This document shows positions 28,740 to 39,529 of a stretch of DNA of 64,000 nucleotides, piece by piece. The notes under the pieces were generated by a model. The model saw nothing but the letters and a program-made list of their open reading frames with translations. It searched no databases and had not been told where the DNA came from. A program made the translations under genes and the position numbers. The stretch comes from Trichomonas vaginalis G3 (Eukaryota > Parabasalia > Trichomonadida > Trichomonadidae). Within the stretch, counting starts at the first letter, position 1. Each line of letters opens with the position of its first letter. Where the stretch lies: the NCBI RefSeq assembly GCF_026262505.1, contig NC_067205.1, positions 5,084,001-5,148,000 of the forward strand, written 5' to 3'.

Positions 28740-29165
28740 TTAATCTTCCTTATTTTCCTTCTTTTCTTGTTCCTTTCTTTGATGAACAGCAAGTTGTTCC
28801 TGGAGGAGACCGATTTCGACTGTAAAGTTCTTAAGGAGTTTAGCTAAAATAAATACAATTCCGAATAATACAATGCCGAGTACAGCAATGTACATATTTC
28901 TCTGATGCTTGAATGTCTCAGTAGCGTAGAATTGAGATTGATCGTTTGTTGCTTGTCTTCTTCTCATAGCGTACTTGGCTTGTTCTGTAAATTCCTGAGC
29001 AAATAATAATGAGAATAAGCCAATAAGACCTAATAACCAATATTTCTTTGAGTAGAACAAGTCAATAATCTTTTGGCGGAGTTTGAGTGGAAGAGGGATC
29101 AGTAATAGAACGCTTCCTGCAATAGCTAAAAGCTCTAAGAATATAACAAGTGCCCAATAGAGCAT
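28740..29165 (-). CDS. BAP31-like ER membrane protein
   Basis: The product is 142 residues from the ATG at 29165. It has three hydrophobic segments (LYWALVIFLELLAIAGSVLL, YWLLGLIGLFSLLFAQEF, MYIAVLGIVLFGIVFILAKLL). The loop FYATETFKHQRNMYIA corresponds to H-x-K-L-F-R-A-Q-R-N-L-Y-I-A of BAP31. A charged C-terminal helix ends KENKED. BAP31 proteins sit in the ER membrane and help sort and quality-control membrane proteins. The frame is open to 29258, but that end is TTG; the ATG at 29165 puts the first membrane segment where BAP31 has it. The cytosolic coiled coil is shorter than in animals. Confidence 0.8.
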   Translation of the reverse strand: MLYWALVIFLELLAIAGSVLLLIPLPLKLRQKIIDLFYSKKYWLLGLIGLFSLLFAQEFTEQAKYAMRRRQATNDQSQFYATETFKHQRNMYIAVLGIVLFGIVFILAKLLKNFTVEIGLLQEQLAVHQRKEQEKKENKED

Positions 29166-29731
29166 TATTGTTTTTTGAATAAATTTTACGATTTCAAAAA
29201 AAGTCCAAGATTTTTTCATAAAATTTGACCAAAGAACCAACTCACCAAAATTTTTCAAATGTTTACCATTGGAAATGTCATCGTTTTTGGTAAATTTATC
29301 CTTTGGCTAATATAATTTATACAGAAATGGATAGTTTTCTCTTATCTTTTATGGAGAAATATTTGAAATAGCTTTTCAAATCATCAGTGGAAACATTTAA
29401 ATGCTCCAATGGTTACAAATAATGATTTACTTCCGAATCTATATCTTATTTTGCTTTAAAAAGATATTTTATTTGTTTCATATGAAGGATACAATAAGGA
29501 GAGTTAATTTTGAGTTATTATTGCTAGATCATTCGGTTTTAAAGTCCAAAGATATACTCAATTCTTAATGATATCATGAATTTTCAATGAAATTTAAACA
29601 AAATTCTCTCTTGACTAAAGAATATAAAAGAAATAAAAAGAATATCAATTCATGTAAGATCAATAAACATTATATAAACTTTTATCTATACAATAATATA
29701 AATACAAAAAAAAATAAAATATATATATAAA
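29166..29731. other. Intergenic, nothing seen
   Basis: Upstream of the BAP31-like gene and downstream of the CK1-family gene. AT-rich, no recognised element. Confidence 0.45.
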
Positions 29732-32647
29732 TTAAATTCTGCATTTGCAGTTAACATCTTCATCATTTGGATCCTCTTTTGCCTGTTTTTGCTTCTTTAC
29801 CTCTTCATTTTTCTTCGTTTCGTCAGAATTTACCCTTTTTTCTTCTTCACTTGGTTTTTCTGAGGAAATTTGTGGCTTCTGATCGGTGTTGTTTTGTTTT
29901 GGTGGTTCTGGTTTTGATTCCTGACTAATTTTGTTATCATCTGCAATTATTGGCTTTTGTTCTGTTTTTTCTTCTTCTTTAGGTTTCGTAGTCTGTTCTG
30001 GTTTCTTTTCTTCATTAATTTGTTTATTTTTGTCTCCTTTGACGATGTTTTTGTCTTCATCGTCTTTATTTTGGCTTTTTTGTTTGTCTTCATCGTCTTT
30101 ATTTTGGCTTTTTTGTTTGTCTTCATCGTCTTTATTTTGGCTTTTTTGTTTGTCTTCATCGTCTTTATTTTGGCTTTTTTGTTTGTCTTCATCGCCTTTA
30201 TTTTGGCTTTTTTGTTTGTCTTCATCGTCTTTATTTTGGCTTTTTTGTTTGTCTTCATCGTCTTTATTTTGGCTTTTTTGTTTGTCTTCATCGTCTTTAT
30301 TTTGGCTTTTTTGTTTGTCTTCATCGTCTTTATTTTGGCTTTTTTGTTTGTCTTCATCGCCTTTTTCTGATGTAGTCGAAGAATTGGAAGTTGATTGTTC
30401 AGAAGAATTAACAACAGTCGAAGATAAAGATGATGAAATTGATTTGTCTTCATCTTCTGACTGCATCTCCTTCTCTATTTTGTCGCTGATTTCTATATCG
30501 ATAATTCTTTCTTCCCCTTCATTGATTTTTGATGGCGATTCATTGTCAAAGGAGAAACTTACTTTTTTTAGCAATGGTTCCTTCTTTGGACTAGAGACAG
30601 GTGCTATCTCTGTCATAGGGATGTAGTTTTCTTCACCTATGATGGAAGATCTCCTTCTTGGTTTCGCTTCTGGACTTGGTTTTGGTTCTGTAGGGGGAGC
30701 ATGTGAATATAATATACTTGTGTGGTCTTCCACTGCACGAGGATGTGTATCGAGCGAGATTTTAGGGTTGGAATCTGTTAATTCGTTGCATTGGGAATTA
30801 TCTGAGGGGGCACCACCAGTTATTATTGGGGATGGTGGAGTCGGGCTATTTAGTGTATTTATCTTTGGGAATTCGTTTCTGAGAACGGGTGTTGGAGGTG
30901 AGAATGAGGTCTTTTTGATAGGAATTGGCGGAGGTCTCTTTAATTTTGCAGCTGCTAAGTCAAATTGAGGAGAAGACTGAAGCATTCGAGGAACCATTGA
31001 CATTCTGCGACCATAATCACCTGTAACAGGGCTCGCCTTCGGCCAATTCGGATCTCCGAAGTTTTTGGCGCTGATATCGAAGTTGTCCACTTCAGATGGA
31101 CTTCTAATTTCGTCATGGCTTCTGACAAGGTGTTTCTTGTATTCGTTTGCTGGCGCTTTCGAGTTTGTCTTAGTCATAACTGAAGGATCGGATTTATAAT
31201 GTCTTCTGCGCTTCTTAGTTACAGGAAGGGCCTTCAGGCACTCGATACTGTCATGCCAAGCAGCTGGTCTGTTCTTCTTTTGAGCTGGTGGAGCTGGAGC
31301 AGGTGGTTTAGCAGCAGCGGCTTGTTTAGAAGGCTTCGAATCAGAGGAAGATCCCGAGGAATACGATGAGGAACTCGATGACGACGAGTAGTAGTAAGAA
31401 TCGCTATCGTCATCCGAAGATGATGAGTATTGTGACTCTGTAGAGATACTTGACGTATGAGAACCTGTATAAAAACGTCTACTTGTCGACCAAGAGAATG
31501 TTGAACACGCTGACGATGACGTATAACTGTAAGAATCTTCCGAATCATCTGTTACTTCCTGAGCTTGTTGCTGAAGGTTGAAAAGGAACTGACTCTTCGA
31601 AAAGTTGTTGCCAAGGGATTGTGTGTTTCGTGGCAACAAAGGAAGCGGAGAGGACATTGGTATCTCAATGTTTGTGGATGGGAGATTTGTAGGTATATTT
31701 GCTGGTTCATCGTGTGGTGGAACGATATTGACTGATGATATTTTGTTTAAACGGTTCTTTGAGAAGTTCTCCCAGTCGTATTTCTCTGACCAACTTCCTC
31801 CAACTTCTTTGAGGGCTTCGTTGAGAAAAGCGATAAGCAAATCATACTTTGGCTCATCGCCGAACTTCATTCTCATGATGATATAGTAGATTTTAACGAG
31901 TTGTTTTGGTAATTTTAGACAGAATTTTTCAATGTTTGTAATTTTCTTGGTCTGAGCCATGATCTTGTTGTTTCTGTTTGTCTTCCAAGGTACATGATCA
32001 GTCATAATAACGAGGAGAGAGACAAACCAGCTATAAAGATCGTCTCTTCTGCCGAGTTCGCGGCCTTCGTGAGCATTAATCGATGCGTATTTCATTGTTC
32101 CGACGAAACCGACAAAAGGACGTGGAGGAATTGGTCTTCCTGTCTCTGCATCGAGGTATCTTCTACTAATTCCATAGTCAATCAGAACAATAGGATACAT
32201 TCTTGATCCACGTACAAGGAAGTTATCTGGTTTGATGTCACGATGAATAAAACCTAGCTTATGGAAAGCACGAATAGATCTTAACATTTCGATTCCAACA
32301 CGAATCGAAGTTGATAGTGAGAGTCTGTGACATGGAGCAACATCTTTAACTTTGCCAAGTGAGGGACCTAGTAACTCCATTGCAAGATAATTATTTTTTT
32401 CGTAGCCTTCTCGGTAATCTATGATCTTTGGAAAGTAAGGGGAACCTTGGAGCTTTTCTAAGAACTTTCGCTCTGTGACAAGTGATCTTTCTTTGCCTTT
32501 TTTCGGGATTTTTAGAGCGTATTCTTTCCCATCATTGTTATTTTTTGTTACTTTTACGATTCTTCCGAATGCTCCCCTTCCTATAGTCTTTTCGACTATG
32601 TATCCATTGATAATCTTCTCTGGAGTAGGCGGGGATTCATTCACCAT
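29732..32647 (-). CDS. CK1-family protein kinase with long disordered tail
   Basis: The 971-residue protein has an N-terminal CK1/TTBK-type kinase domain (about 15-300). The Gly loop is GRGAFGRI (23-30), the ATP Lys is K46 and HRDIKPDN begins at 135. DYG (157-159) stands where most kinases have DFG. KYASINAHEGRELGRRDDLYS is the usual CK1 segment after the activation loop. The remaining 670 residues look disordered: a Ser/Tyr-rich block (about 370-430), proline-rich segments, then nine copies of an 11-residue Lys/Asp/Gln repeat (about 765-865) and a charged end finishing CKCRI. The tail is probably a phosphorylation or binding platform. The start is the first ATG. Confidence 0.9.
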   Translation of the reverse strand: MVNESPPTPEKIINGYIVEKTIGRGAFGRIVKVTKNNNDGKEYALKIPKKGKERSLVTERKFLEKLQGSPYFPKIIDYREGYEKNNYLAMELLGPSLGKVKDVAPCHRLSLSTSIRVGIEMLRSIRAFHKLGFIHRDIKPDNFLVRGSRMYPIVLIDYGISRRYLDAETGRPIPPRPFVGFVGTMKYASINAHEGRELGRRDDLYSWFVSLLVIMTDHVPWKTNRNNKIMAQTKKITNIEKFCLKLPKQLVKIYYIIMRMKFGDEPKYDLLIAFLNEALKEVGGSWSEKYDWENFSKNRLNKISSVNIVPPHDEPANIPTNLPSTNIEIPMSSPLPLLPRNTQSLGNNFSKSQFLFNLQQQAQEVTDDSEDSYSYTSSSACSTFSWSTSRRFYTGSHTSSISTESQYSSSSDDDSDSYYYSSSSSSSSYSSGSSSDSKPSKQAAAAKPPAPAPPAQKKNRPAAWHDSIECLKALPVTKKRRRHYKSDPSVMTKTNSKAPANEYKKHLVRSHDEIRSPSEVDNFDISAKNFGDPNWPKASPVTGDYGRRMSMVPRMLQSSPQFDLAAAKLKRPPPIPIKKTSFSPPTPVLRNEFPKINTLNSPTPPSPIITGGAPSDNSQCNELTDSNPKISLDTHPRAVEDHTSILYSHAPPTEPKPSPEAKPRRRSSIIGEENYIPMTEIAPVSSPKKEPLLKKVSFSFDNESPSKINEGEERIIDIEISDKIEKEMQSEDEDKSISSSLSSTVVNSSEQSTSNSSTTSEKGDEDKQKSQNKDDEDKQKSQNKDDEDKQKSQNKDDEDKQKSQNKDDEDKQKSQNKGDEDKQKSQNKDDEDKQKSQNKDDEDKQKSQNKDDEDKQKSQNKDDEDKNIVKGDKNKQINEEKKPEQTTKPKEEEKTEQKPIIADDNKISQESKPEPPKQNNTDQKPQISSEKPSEEEKRVNSDETKKNEEVKKQKQAKEDPNDEDVNCKCRI
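30055..30360. repeat. 33-bp tandem repeat inside the CK1-family gene
   Basis: Nine units of 33 bases encoding D-D/G-E-D-K-Q-K-S-Q-N-K. Units are nearly identical; two differ in having Gly instead of Asp. Long antisense frames through this region are by-products of the repeat. Confidence 0.95.
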
Positions 32648-33312
32648 TCAAAGAAATTTTTTTAAAAGAAAATAATTTCAATTGACGATACATGAGAAAG
32701 TTTTATACTCACCCACCCGTTTAAAAAAAATAATATGTATTTCGAATAACACTTTTCGAAAATAAATTTGATAATAAAATTTATGAAAAGTGACATAACA
32801 ATAAGTTCTGTTCTCGGGTAAATTTATGAGCAAGCGAATTCCAAATTTATATTGGTTTGTGATACGCATAGAATGCCATTAAAATAAAATAAATTTGAAA
32901 AACTAATAACGTTTATTATCTAACCCTTTATAAGTCTTAATTTCTCTCAATTATTGATAGAAAGACGGATCTATTAATAATCAAGCTTTTACATCATTTT
33001 ATGGATATTATTCTATCTGAACCCTTAACTAATAGCACATCCTAAATATATTCTTTTGGTCAGTCATTTTTATATTTGTTTGTTTCAATTTTGCAAGATG
33101 TCTAATAAATGTTTGTTCGCATAAATAAATGTTAATTTACTATTGGTCGCAATGTGAGCTGTGTCCTTTTGAAATTTAATGGCGTTTAGTGACAATTCCA
33201 ATATTTCTTTACAAGAATATGGTTTTATTGCAATATAAGTGAGTAACATCTTCACCAAAGTATAATCTTTTGTAATCTCAATATTATATTTCAATGGAGT
33301 ATAATATCGGCT
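32648..33312. other. Intergenic, edge of the element relic
   Basis: Upstream region of the CK1-family gene. A 69-codon frame at 33085-33294 (-) has a weak ankyrin-like phrase (CKEILELSLN) but is not called. The related element relic begins at 33313. Confidence 0.4.
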
Positions 33313-33464
33313 AGTAGTATATGTTGACGGGTTTAGTGACTTTTTTTGTTACATCTATATATAGACGATGCATTAAAATATATTTATTTATAAATCATTA
33401 AAAAATTAACATTAATTTTAAAATAATTTATTTTTTTATCTTTTATAAAAGAAGCTATATATAG

Positions 33465-33815
33465 ATGATGTCAGATATTCCGCGATTAATTAAACATTGT
33501 TTAAATCCTGAATGGGTTAAACTTCAATTTAAAAATGAAGATTGTGAATTATTAAATGAATATGAAAGCCAAAATAAGCTAATGAGGTATAAATATAATG
33601 ATAAAGAATATTTAATTTCATGGAATCAATGGAGTCATAATCAAAGACCTCATAAACGAGAAGAAGAAATTGAAAATAATGAAATGGAAATCATTGATGA
33701 CATTAAAGAGGATGGAATTCCTAAATTTTGTAGAAAAACCTTTAGAACTAAGTTAGGAGCATATAAACGTAGAGTATTAAATCCTGAATATCTTAAACAT
33801 CAATTTAAAAAGTAA
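33465..33815 (+). CDS. Element relic: unknown basic protein
   Basis: The 116-residue frame begins MMSDIPRLIKHCLNPEWVKL. The same opening is found at the start of both terminal repeats of element 1 (about 4850 and 17520). The motif L-N-P-E-W/Y-x-K-x-Q-F-K occurs twice, at residues 13 and 106, suggesting an internally repeated DNA-binding-like domain. No known family is recognised. Confidence 0.4.
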   Translation: MMSDIPRLIKHCLNPEWVKLQFKNEDCELLNEYESQNKLMRYKYNDKEYLISWNQWSHNQRPHKREEEIENNEMEIIDDIKEDGIPKFCRKTFRTKLGAYKRRVLNPEYLKHQFKK

Positions 33816-34156
33816 GACTGAGAATTATTAAACGCTAATGAATATGAAAACGCTAAATCAAAACTGAGATATAAATATATTGGAAGTGATGAAAGGTGTA
33901 AAGATAAAGATAAAGTTTATTCAGTTTCATATAATAACTGGCACACGTTAGGGATAAGAAAACATTTAGGAGATTATGGTAAAAGTTCCGAATTCTTCAA
34001 ATCTAGTATGTACGAGAGAATAAAATAAATCAGAAATAATTATTTTCATGAATAAAAGATTCACTACCATAATGAAATAAAAAAATTTTAAAAAAATAAA
34101 CTTTAAAAATTCATGTCTTACATTTTTGAATAATTTATTTTTTTAATTCGTAAGAA

Positions 34157-34630
34157 ATGAGTGAATCAAAATTCGTGACTGTGAATCAATTAATGGATAA
34201 ACTTTCACCAATTCTCACCCAGGTTAAACAAGTAGACGTTTATTTTGATGATTGCGTACAAAGTTTATTTTATAAAGGTAAGTTTAATATTAAACCTATT
34301 GCTTTTGCATTTGATGGTAAATTAATCGAAAATTCAAAAATTTGGGAATTATTTCCGGATATTGAATTTATAACAAATATTAAGGATAAATGGTTTAAAC
34401 AACAAAACCACCTCACTAAAGTTCTTTGTAGATTAATGATTAAAACTGAGGAAAAAGAATTTAACGGGTTTAAATATCATCCATGTAAAATTTTAGAACT
34501 TGGTAACGAAAAACTTCAGAAAAAATTAAACGAAAGACTATCAAAAGATAAAGTTGAAAGAGTAAATAAACTCGCTAAAGGTAATGGTAATGATGAAGAT
34601 GGATTTGATGAGTTCAACATTGAACTTTAA
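34157..34630 (+). CDS. Element relic: conserved element protein, 157 aa
   Basis: The product (MSESKFVTVNQLMDKLSPIL...) resembles the element 2 protein at 63082-63501 (MAKFISVNKYMSGLKEEL...). Both open with a K-F-x-x-V-N-x-x-M phrase, both have an N-I-E/K-P-x-x-F-A segment, and both end in a short acidic tail. It is therefore a conserved part of this element class. The function is unknown; a DNA-binding role is possible. Transcription is away from the terminal end. Confidence 0.5.
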   Translation: MSESKFVTVNQLMDKLSPILTQVKQVDVYFDDCVQSLFYKGKFNIKPIAFAFDGKLIENSKIWELFPDIEFITNIKDKWFKQQNHLTKVLCRLMIKTEEKEFNGFKYHPCKILELGNEKLQKKLNERLSKDKVERVNKLAKGNGNDEDGFDEFNIEL

Positions 34631-34976
34631 GAAACTAATGATTATTTGAATTTATGAAATCAATTATTTGATTTATTCTTTCTTCAATCTCTTCTATTCT
34701 TTTTGTTAAATCATCAATTTTCATTAATGAGGTGATTCTTGATTGAGGAATAGATTTCAAACTAATCACTCCTTTTATTTTTGAAATTTTGAATCCATCA
34801 ACTTTAAACATTTTATTCAATTTACACGTTGTCAATTCTTCAAATAATTTTTTATTATTAGCATAATAGTCATTAAATTCTTCAACAGATGAAAAAATTT
34901 TTATTTCAGTAATTGGTTTAACAACGTTTATTTTTTGTTGAACATTTTCACTTTCATTTATTTCTTCCTCCTCTGT

Positions 34977-37042
34977 GTAATAAACAGAAATTCATCAAAA
35001 GTGACAGCTCTCAATTTTTTGACATTTGTAAATTCTAAATTGAATGAGAAAAATGAAATAATACTAAGCATAATACAATATTCTAGATTTAATTATAATT
35101 AGGAAAAGTTAGTTTTGAGAGTACTTTTCATAGGCATATAGAATGAAATCTTCTGAAAAATAATATCACATAAATTCATATTATTTTCTAATATATAACT
35201 ATTTTAATTTTCCATTTGTAAGAGTATATTTTGATCGTCATCCTTTCATATGAATATAATTTATAACATCATTGTAGCATAAAAATAGCGATTCGTATTG
35301 TTTTATCCATTAAAAAGGTACATTCACTAGGCGATAACAGTAAAATGGGATGAAAATAGGATAAATAGCATCCCTATATAGTGCCTAACAATATTTATAC
35401 GGGCCAAAAAAAATTTGGCGAGAGATTTGGCTAGTTAGAAAATTTAGAAAATTGAGAGGAATTTTTATTTTCGAATTTTTTTGGAAAGTTAAAATTGTGA
35501 TTAAAAATCGTTTTCCGGGAGAACTAAGCATCTTATCATATATTTAAATCGATAAAAATATTAAATAATAGTTGAATAGTATAAATACATGAAATTATGG
35601 CTGAATATACAGAAAAAATGAACATATTTGACATTTTTGAAAATTCATACATTAGTTGGTGACAGACTCATAAACTATACTTTAGCTAAGATTGATATAT
35701 GATTTCAACAACACATGGTTAAAATCGTAAAATTTTTTTAGATTTCAAAAGATATATATGGTAATATAATGGAACAGAGTCAGCAAATAGCATGTAAAAT
35801 ATGTTACAATTAACTTTTTATTATATCCAATAGTAGATATCGAATAGTTTCCAGCTTTATGGTTAAATATTTTCTTATCGAGCTTCTCTTTAACTGTTGT
35901 ATTAAGGTTGTAAATTTTTGATGCTAGAAACTTTGGAATCTTCTTTGCTGCTGCATTTTTTCTTGAGAGTTCTTGCAATTTCGAATAGATCTGCACATTG
36001 TATGAAAAGGGGCTTTAAAATATCTTGAAAACAGAATAGGACTGCTTTTCCAAAGAATGCTTACTGTAAATCAGAGAGTTTCAAAATTGAGTACAAGATT
36101 ATCATCATAACTTTTGATTTTGCTGCGAAAAAGGAAGACAATATATTAACAAATCATTTACTGTTGTTCATCAAAAGAAGAAAACTTGATAACAACTAAT
36201 GATGATAAAATCAAGCTATCTTTTAATATTTTAAATTGATAAGACATTCAAAATATTTGAATGGTTTAAAATATTTTCTTTTAATTTCAATAATATATTA
36301 TCATGATTATATAATCAAATTTAAATTTTTATTCAAAAAGGCAATATTTCAAACTTTTAATTTCAATAATCTTAATTCGGCAATAAATGTATTTAATTGT
36401 AGCAAATTTAATAATTCTTCGTCATGGTTAGCAATTTGGAGCTCATAAATTAATGATTTCTTCAAGTAAAATTCTGCATTATTTCAAAAATCAATAATTC
36501 TCTAGTAACTTTTCTTCAAACCCTAACCATTATAATATATGTAAAATAGAAAATAATTGCAAAGAAAGATAGCCGAATTTACTGGGTAGTTCTTGTGATG
36601 CGAAATAATTGGGAATTAACACCTAGTTTTAACAGCATCATTCTCTTTTTGCTCTCATTTAAATGCATTCGCACACTTTAATTTTGAAATATAAGAGTTT
36701 TGGAAATTATCAAATTTATCTGCTCAAATACTATAGATCTTCATAAGTGTTAATAGAATTACAAGGCTTACATATAGTGTTTAATATAATGATGCACATC
36801 ATACTGGGATTTATTCCTTATTCATCTAGTTATTATAAGATTTACAACCCCATGAAAATTTAAAATTTTGTCAAAAATAGTGAATGTACCTTTTCCATAA
36901 ATTAACCTTTTTATCGGTAGACCAATGCCGATTAATAAAAGAAAATGTAAATTAGCAAGTAAATATGCAACACAAGAATGATAGAAGGTTTTTATTACTC
37001 TATATAAGAAAGTATGAACAAAAAAAAAATATAAACAGGATT
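34977..37042. other. Long intergenic stretch
   Basis: About 2 kb of AT-rich sequence. An AAAAGTGACA motif lies at about 34997. Short frames at 35745-35996 (-) and 36236-36448 (+) show no motif. No RNA gene or clear repeat is seen. Confidence 0.45.
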
Positions 37043-37624
37043 TTAGCATGCGCATCCTGATTTCTGGGACGATGTATTAACAGGGGCAGGAATAGCGAGA
37101 TCCTTAACGAAATTCTTTTCTACTAACTGGTGAAGTATTGACTCGAATAATCGGTCGATACCGGCACCTGTCAAAGCAGAAGTATAAAAAACTGGTATCT
37201 GTAAATTGTTAACTGTTATATTGATTTCTTCGTCTTCAATAACTCTTTCTTCGAGTAGATCATATTTATTTGCGCAGCAAAAAATCAATGGCGCAGAAGA
37301 AGCATTCTCTCTAATTGTGTGTACCCAATACGAAACTGAATCTAAACTTTTCTGGTTTGTGATATCGAATACGACGATAGCACAAGCAGCACCTCTAAAA
37401 TACATCGGGACGATTGTTCTGTATGTTTCTTGACCAGCAGTATCCCAAATACTTAATTTGTAAACATTGTTGTCTATTTTTACTTCTTTCTCTGAACATG
37501 TTGAGCCGATTGTTGAAGGTTGCGTAATGGAGAATGTTCCATCGCAGTATTTTTGCATGATTGCAGTCTTTCCTACGCTAGCATCCCCCACTATTACAAT
37601 TTTTATTGAAGGATCATCACTCAT
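37043..37624 (-). CDS. Rab-type small GTPase
   Basis: The 193-residue protein has all G motifs: P-loop GDASVGKT (13-20), switch I TIGST (38-42), WDTAGQE (60-66), NKYD (119-122) and TSAL (148-151). The C-terminus ends CAC, a Rab-type double-cysteine prenylation signal. RGAACAIVVFDITNQKSLDS and the effector regions fit the Rab family, which directs vesicle traffic. The exact Rab class is not clear from sequence. The gene is complete and starts at the first ATG. Confidence 0.93.
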   Translation of the reverse strand: MSDDPSIKIVIVGDASVGKTAIMQKYCDGTFSITQPSTIGSTCSEKEVKIDNNVYKLSIWDTAGQETYRTIVPMYFRGAACAIVVFDITNQKSLDSVSYWVHTIRENASSAPLIFCCANKYDLLEERVIEDEEINITVNNLQIPVFYTSALTGAGIDRLFESILHQLVEKNFVKDLAIPAPVNTSSQKSGCAC

Positions 37625-38437
37625 TTGGCACTTTTAATTTGTATATGCCCAAACGGCCAAATGTCTATCAATTTATTAATTGAACGATATCTGAAAAAAA
37701 ATTCTTTTCAAAAGATTATGTGACTCGATCAATACTAAATAATGTGTAAATTACACCAAAAATTTTTGACGTCAAAATTTTTCTCCGATTTGAATCATAG
37801 CAATCAAGTTTCTGGAACTTTTTTATATGATAAGTGAGTATTGTAGTTAGCGTTAATCAATTTAAAACAATAATTCCTGAAAAAAAACTTGAGGAAATGC
37901 AAATTGGCAGATCGTGTCAGGATTTTTCTCGATTTAAAACTAGTTGCAAAATGATGTATGATATGTAGTGGGATATTTTTGCTCTGACATCAAATTGGCA
38001 GACATGACACATGATTTGAAAAAAAATTATGCTGTCATGTCCATACAATGTTGAGAATGTACTTTCCATAAGTATTATAGTTGAATTTTCATACTCAGAT
38101 TCATGTAGATTCATTTTAGAGAATTGATAGTACAAACTAATTGGTAATAATTCGATTAATGACAATATTGAAGTAGAAATTTTTATAGTTTAGGACCTAA
38201 TTACTCTATTCATAACCTGAATATTCGATGAAACAATATATTTTGAAAAATATATTCTTAATATTCAAGAAACCTTGAAATATCATGAGAACGAAACAAA
38301 AATTTTAGATGTAGTAAAAATATGAGTAATAAATTGAAAATGTAAAAAATAATATTTTTCACAATCAGAGTTCATTGATTTAAATTATTATATTCTTTAA
38401 TATCAAACAAATAAAACATATAACATTAGTCAAAACA
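37625..38437. other. Intergenic, nothing seen
   Basis: Between the Rab and coiled-coil genes, AT-rich. A short frame at 37917-38165 (-) is not convincing. Confidence 0.45.
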
Positions 38438-39529
38438 TTAGCAAAGAGAGTAATTAAGCTTTGGAAGTGATAAACTTAGGTTTGGTTGCTTAATTTCCAT
38501 GGCGTTGAACTTGCAATCAGTTACTTTAGTTGTTGGTGGCCTTGACATTGATCTAGGAGTGCCAATTGAAGCAGATCTTGACATCATCATGTCATTTTGA
38601 ACGGCGCGTTTAAATTCTGTACTCATATTCGTAGTCGATGCATTTACACTGGCTTTGGCCATTCTTTTCTGATACAATTCTAAAAGTTGCTTCTCTTTGT
38701 AGTCGAAATCGGCCAATTTATGGCGATTTGATTGCTGTAAACTCTTTAGTTCTTCTGCTTGTGCATTTCTGAGTATATTCAGCTTATCTTTGAAATCATA
38801 TTGTAATTGATGCTCATTTCTATCTTGTTCGAAGGCCAATCTCTCATCAATTTGCGCCTGAACGTATTTCATCTCATCAAATCGCTTGGATTCTTTGAGT
38901 TTATCGAGTTCTAAGTATTTTACGCGTAAATCGTTCGAAGTTCTATTGTAAGAGCGCATTTTTGTATTACTATGCCATTTCTTCATGAATTCTTCGATTT
39001 GTTTGTTATGCTTTTGCTGTAATTGTTGAATTGATTCCTTCATTTGTTCCAATTTCTGATTTCTCTCTTCCATTAATTCTTCATACTGTTGGACCATATC
39101 CTTTTGTATCCTGGATGTATCTTCTGAGTACTTGTTAACAATGTTATCTTCTATTTTTTGTTTTATGCATTTTTTATATTGTTCTGATAAACGATCGATT
39201 TCTTTTGTAGCTTCTACATATTTTTGCAATTGGTCTGTTTCCATATAATCTGTGCAGTCCTTCCTTAATTGCTTGATTTGTGGTGGAATTCTCTCTGGAT
39301 AAGGAATTTTTTGAGGATTGCTTCTTGAAGAGCTACGGGAAGAAACAACCTCCAGTGGTTCTGATGGTTGAAAGATAGTTTGCGAACTAGATCTTAAGGA
39401 TGAAACTTTTTTCTTTTTATTTGTGTTTCTTTTCAGCCCGAAAAACAAATCATCTTCCTTTTTAGGATCTTTCTTGATTAATTCGGAATACTTGCTTCCA
39501 AATTGGATGCTCTCCGCTTTGAGAGTCAT
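38438..39529 (-). CDS. Coiled-coil protein, 363 aa
   Basis: A Lys/Ser-rich, probably disordered head (about 1-90) is followed by long heptad-like helices from about residue 95 to 290 (for example EELMEERNQKLEQMKESIQQ). A basic low-complexity tail ends LSLPKLNYSLC. The helical part is rich in Gln, Glu and Lys with regularly spaced Leu and Met, so it should form a coiled coil. Proteins of this layout are abundant in parabasalids and many are thought to be cytoskeletal; that is inference here. No enzymatic motif is present. Confidence 0.75.
   Translation of the reverse strand: MTLKAESIQFGSKYSELIKKDPKKEDDLFFGLKRNTNKKKKVSSLRSSSQTIFQPSEPLEVVSSRSSSRSNPQKIPYPERIPPQIKQLRKDCTDYMETDQLQKYVEATKEIDRLSEQYKKCIKQKIEDNIVNKYSEDTSRIQKDMVQQYEELMEERNQKLEQMKESIQQLQQKHNKQIEEFMKKWHSNTKMRSYNRTSNDLRVKYLELDKLKESKRFDEMKYVQAQIDERLAFEQDRNEHQLQYDFKDKLNILRNAQAEELKSLQQSNRHKLADFDYKEKQLLELYQKRMAKASVNASTTNMSTEFKRAVQNDMMMSRSASIGTPRSMSRPPTTKVTDCKFNAMEIKQPNLSLSLPKLNYSLC

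Larger units (their letters stand above)
33313..34976. mobile_element. End fragment of an element related to element 1
   Basis: It begins AGTAGTATATG like the ends of element 1 and follows their terminal repeat loosely. It then carries two gene regions (33465-33815 and 34157-34630) and ends with a segment very similar to 4930-5300. No opposite end and no target duplication were found. It is a broken relic, older than element 1 by its divergence. Confidence 0.8.

Noticed and set aside
29931-30626. Long antisense frames over the CK1-family gene tail
   Set aside because: They follow from the 33-bp repeat and low-complexity composition; the sense frame has a complete kinase domain.
33085-33294. 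69-codon frame with a weak ankyrin-like phrase
   Set aside because: Only one short phrase resembles an ankyrin repeat; too little to call a gene or relic.
35745-35996. 83-codon frame (-)
   Set aside because: No recognised domain, in an otherwise empty AT-rich stretch.
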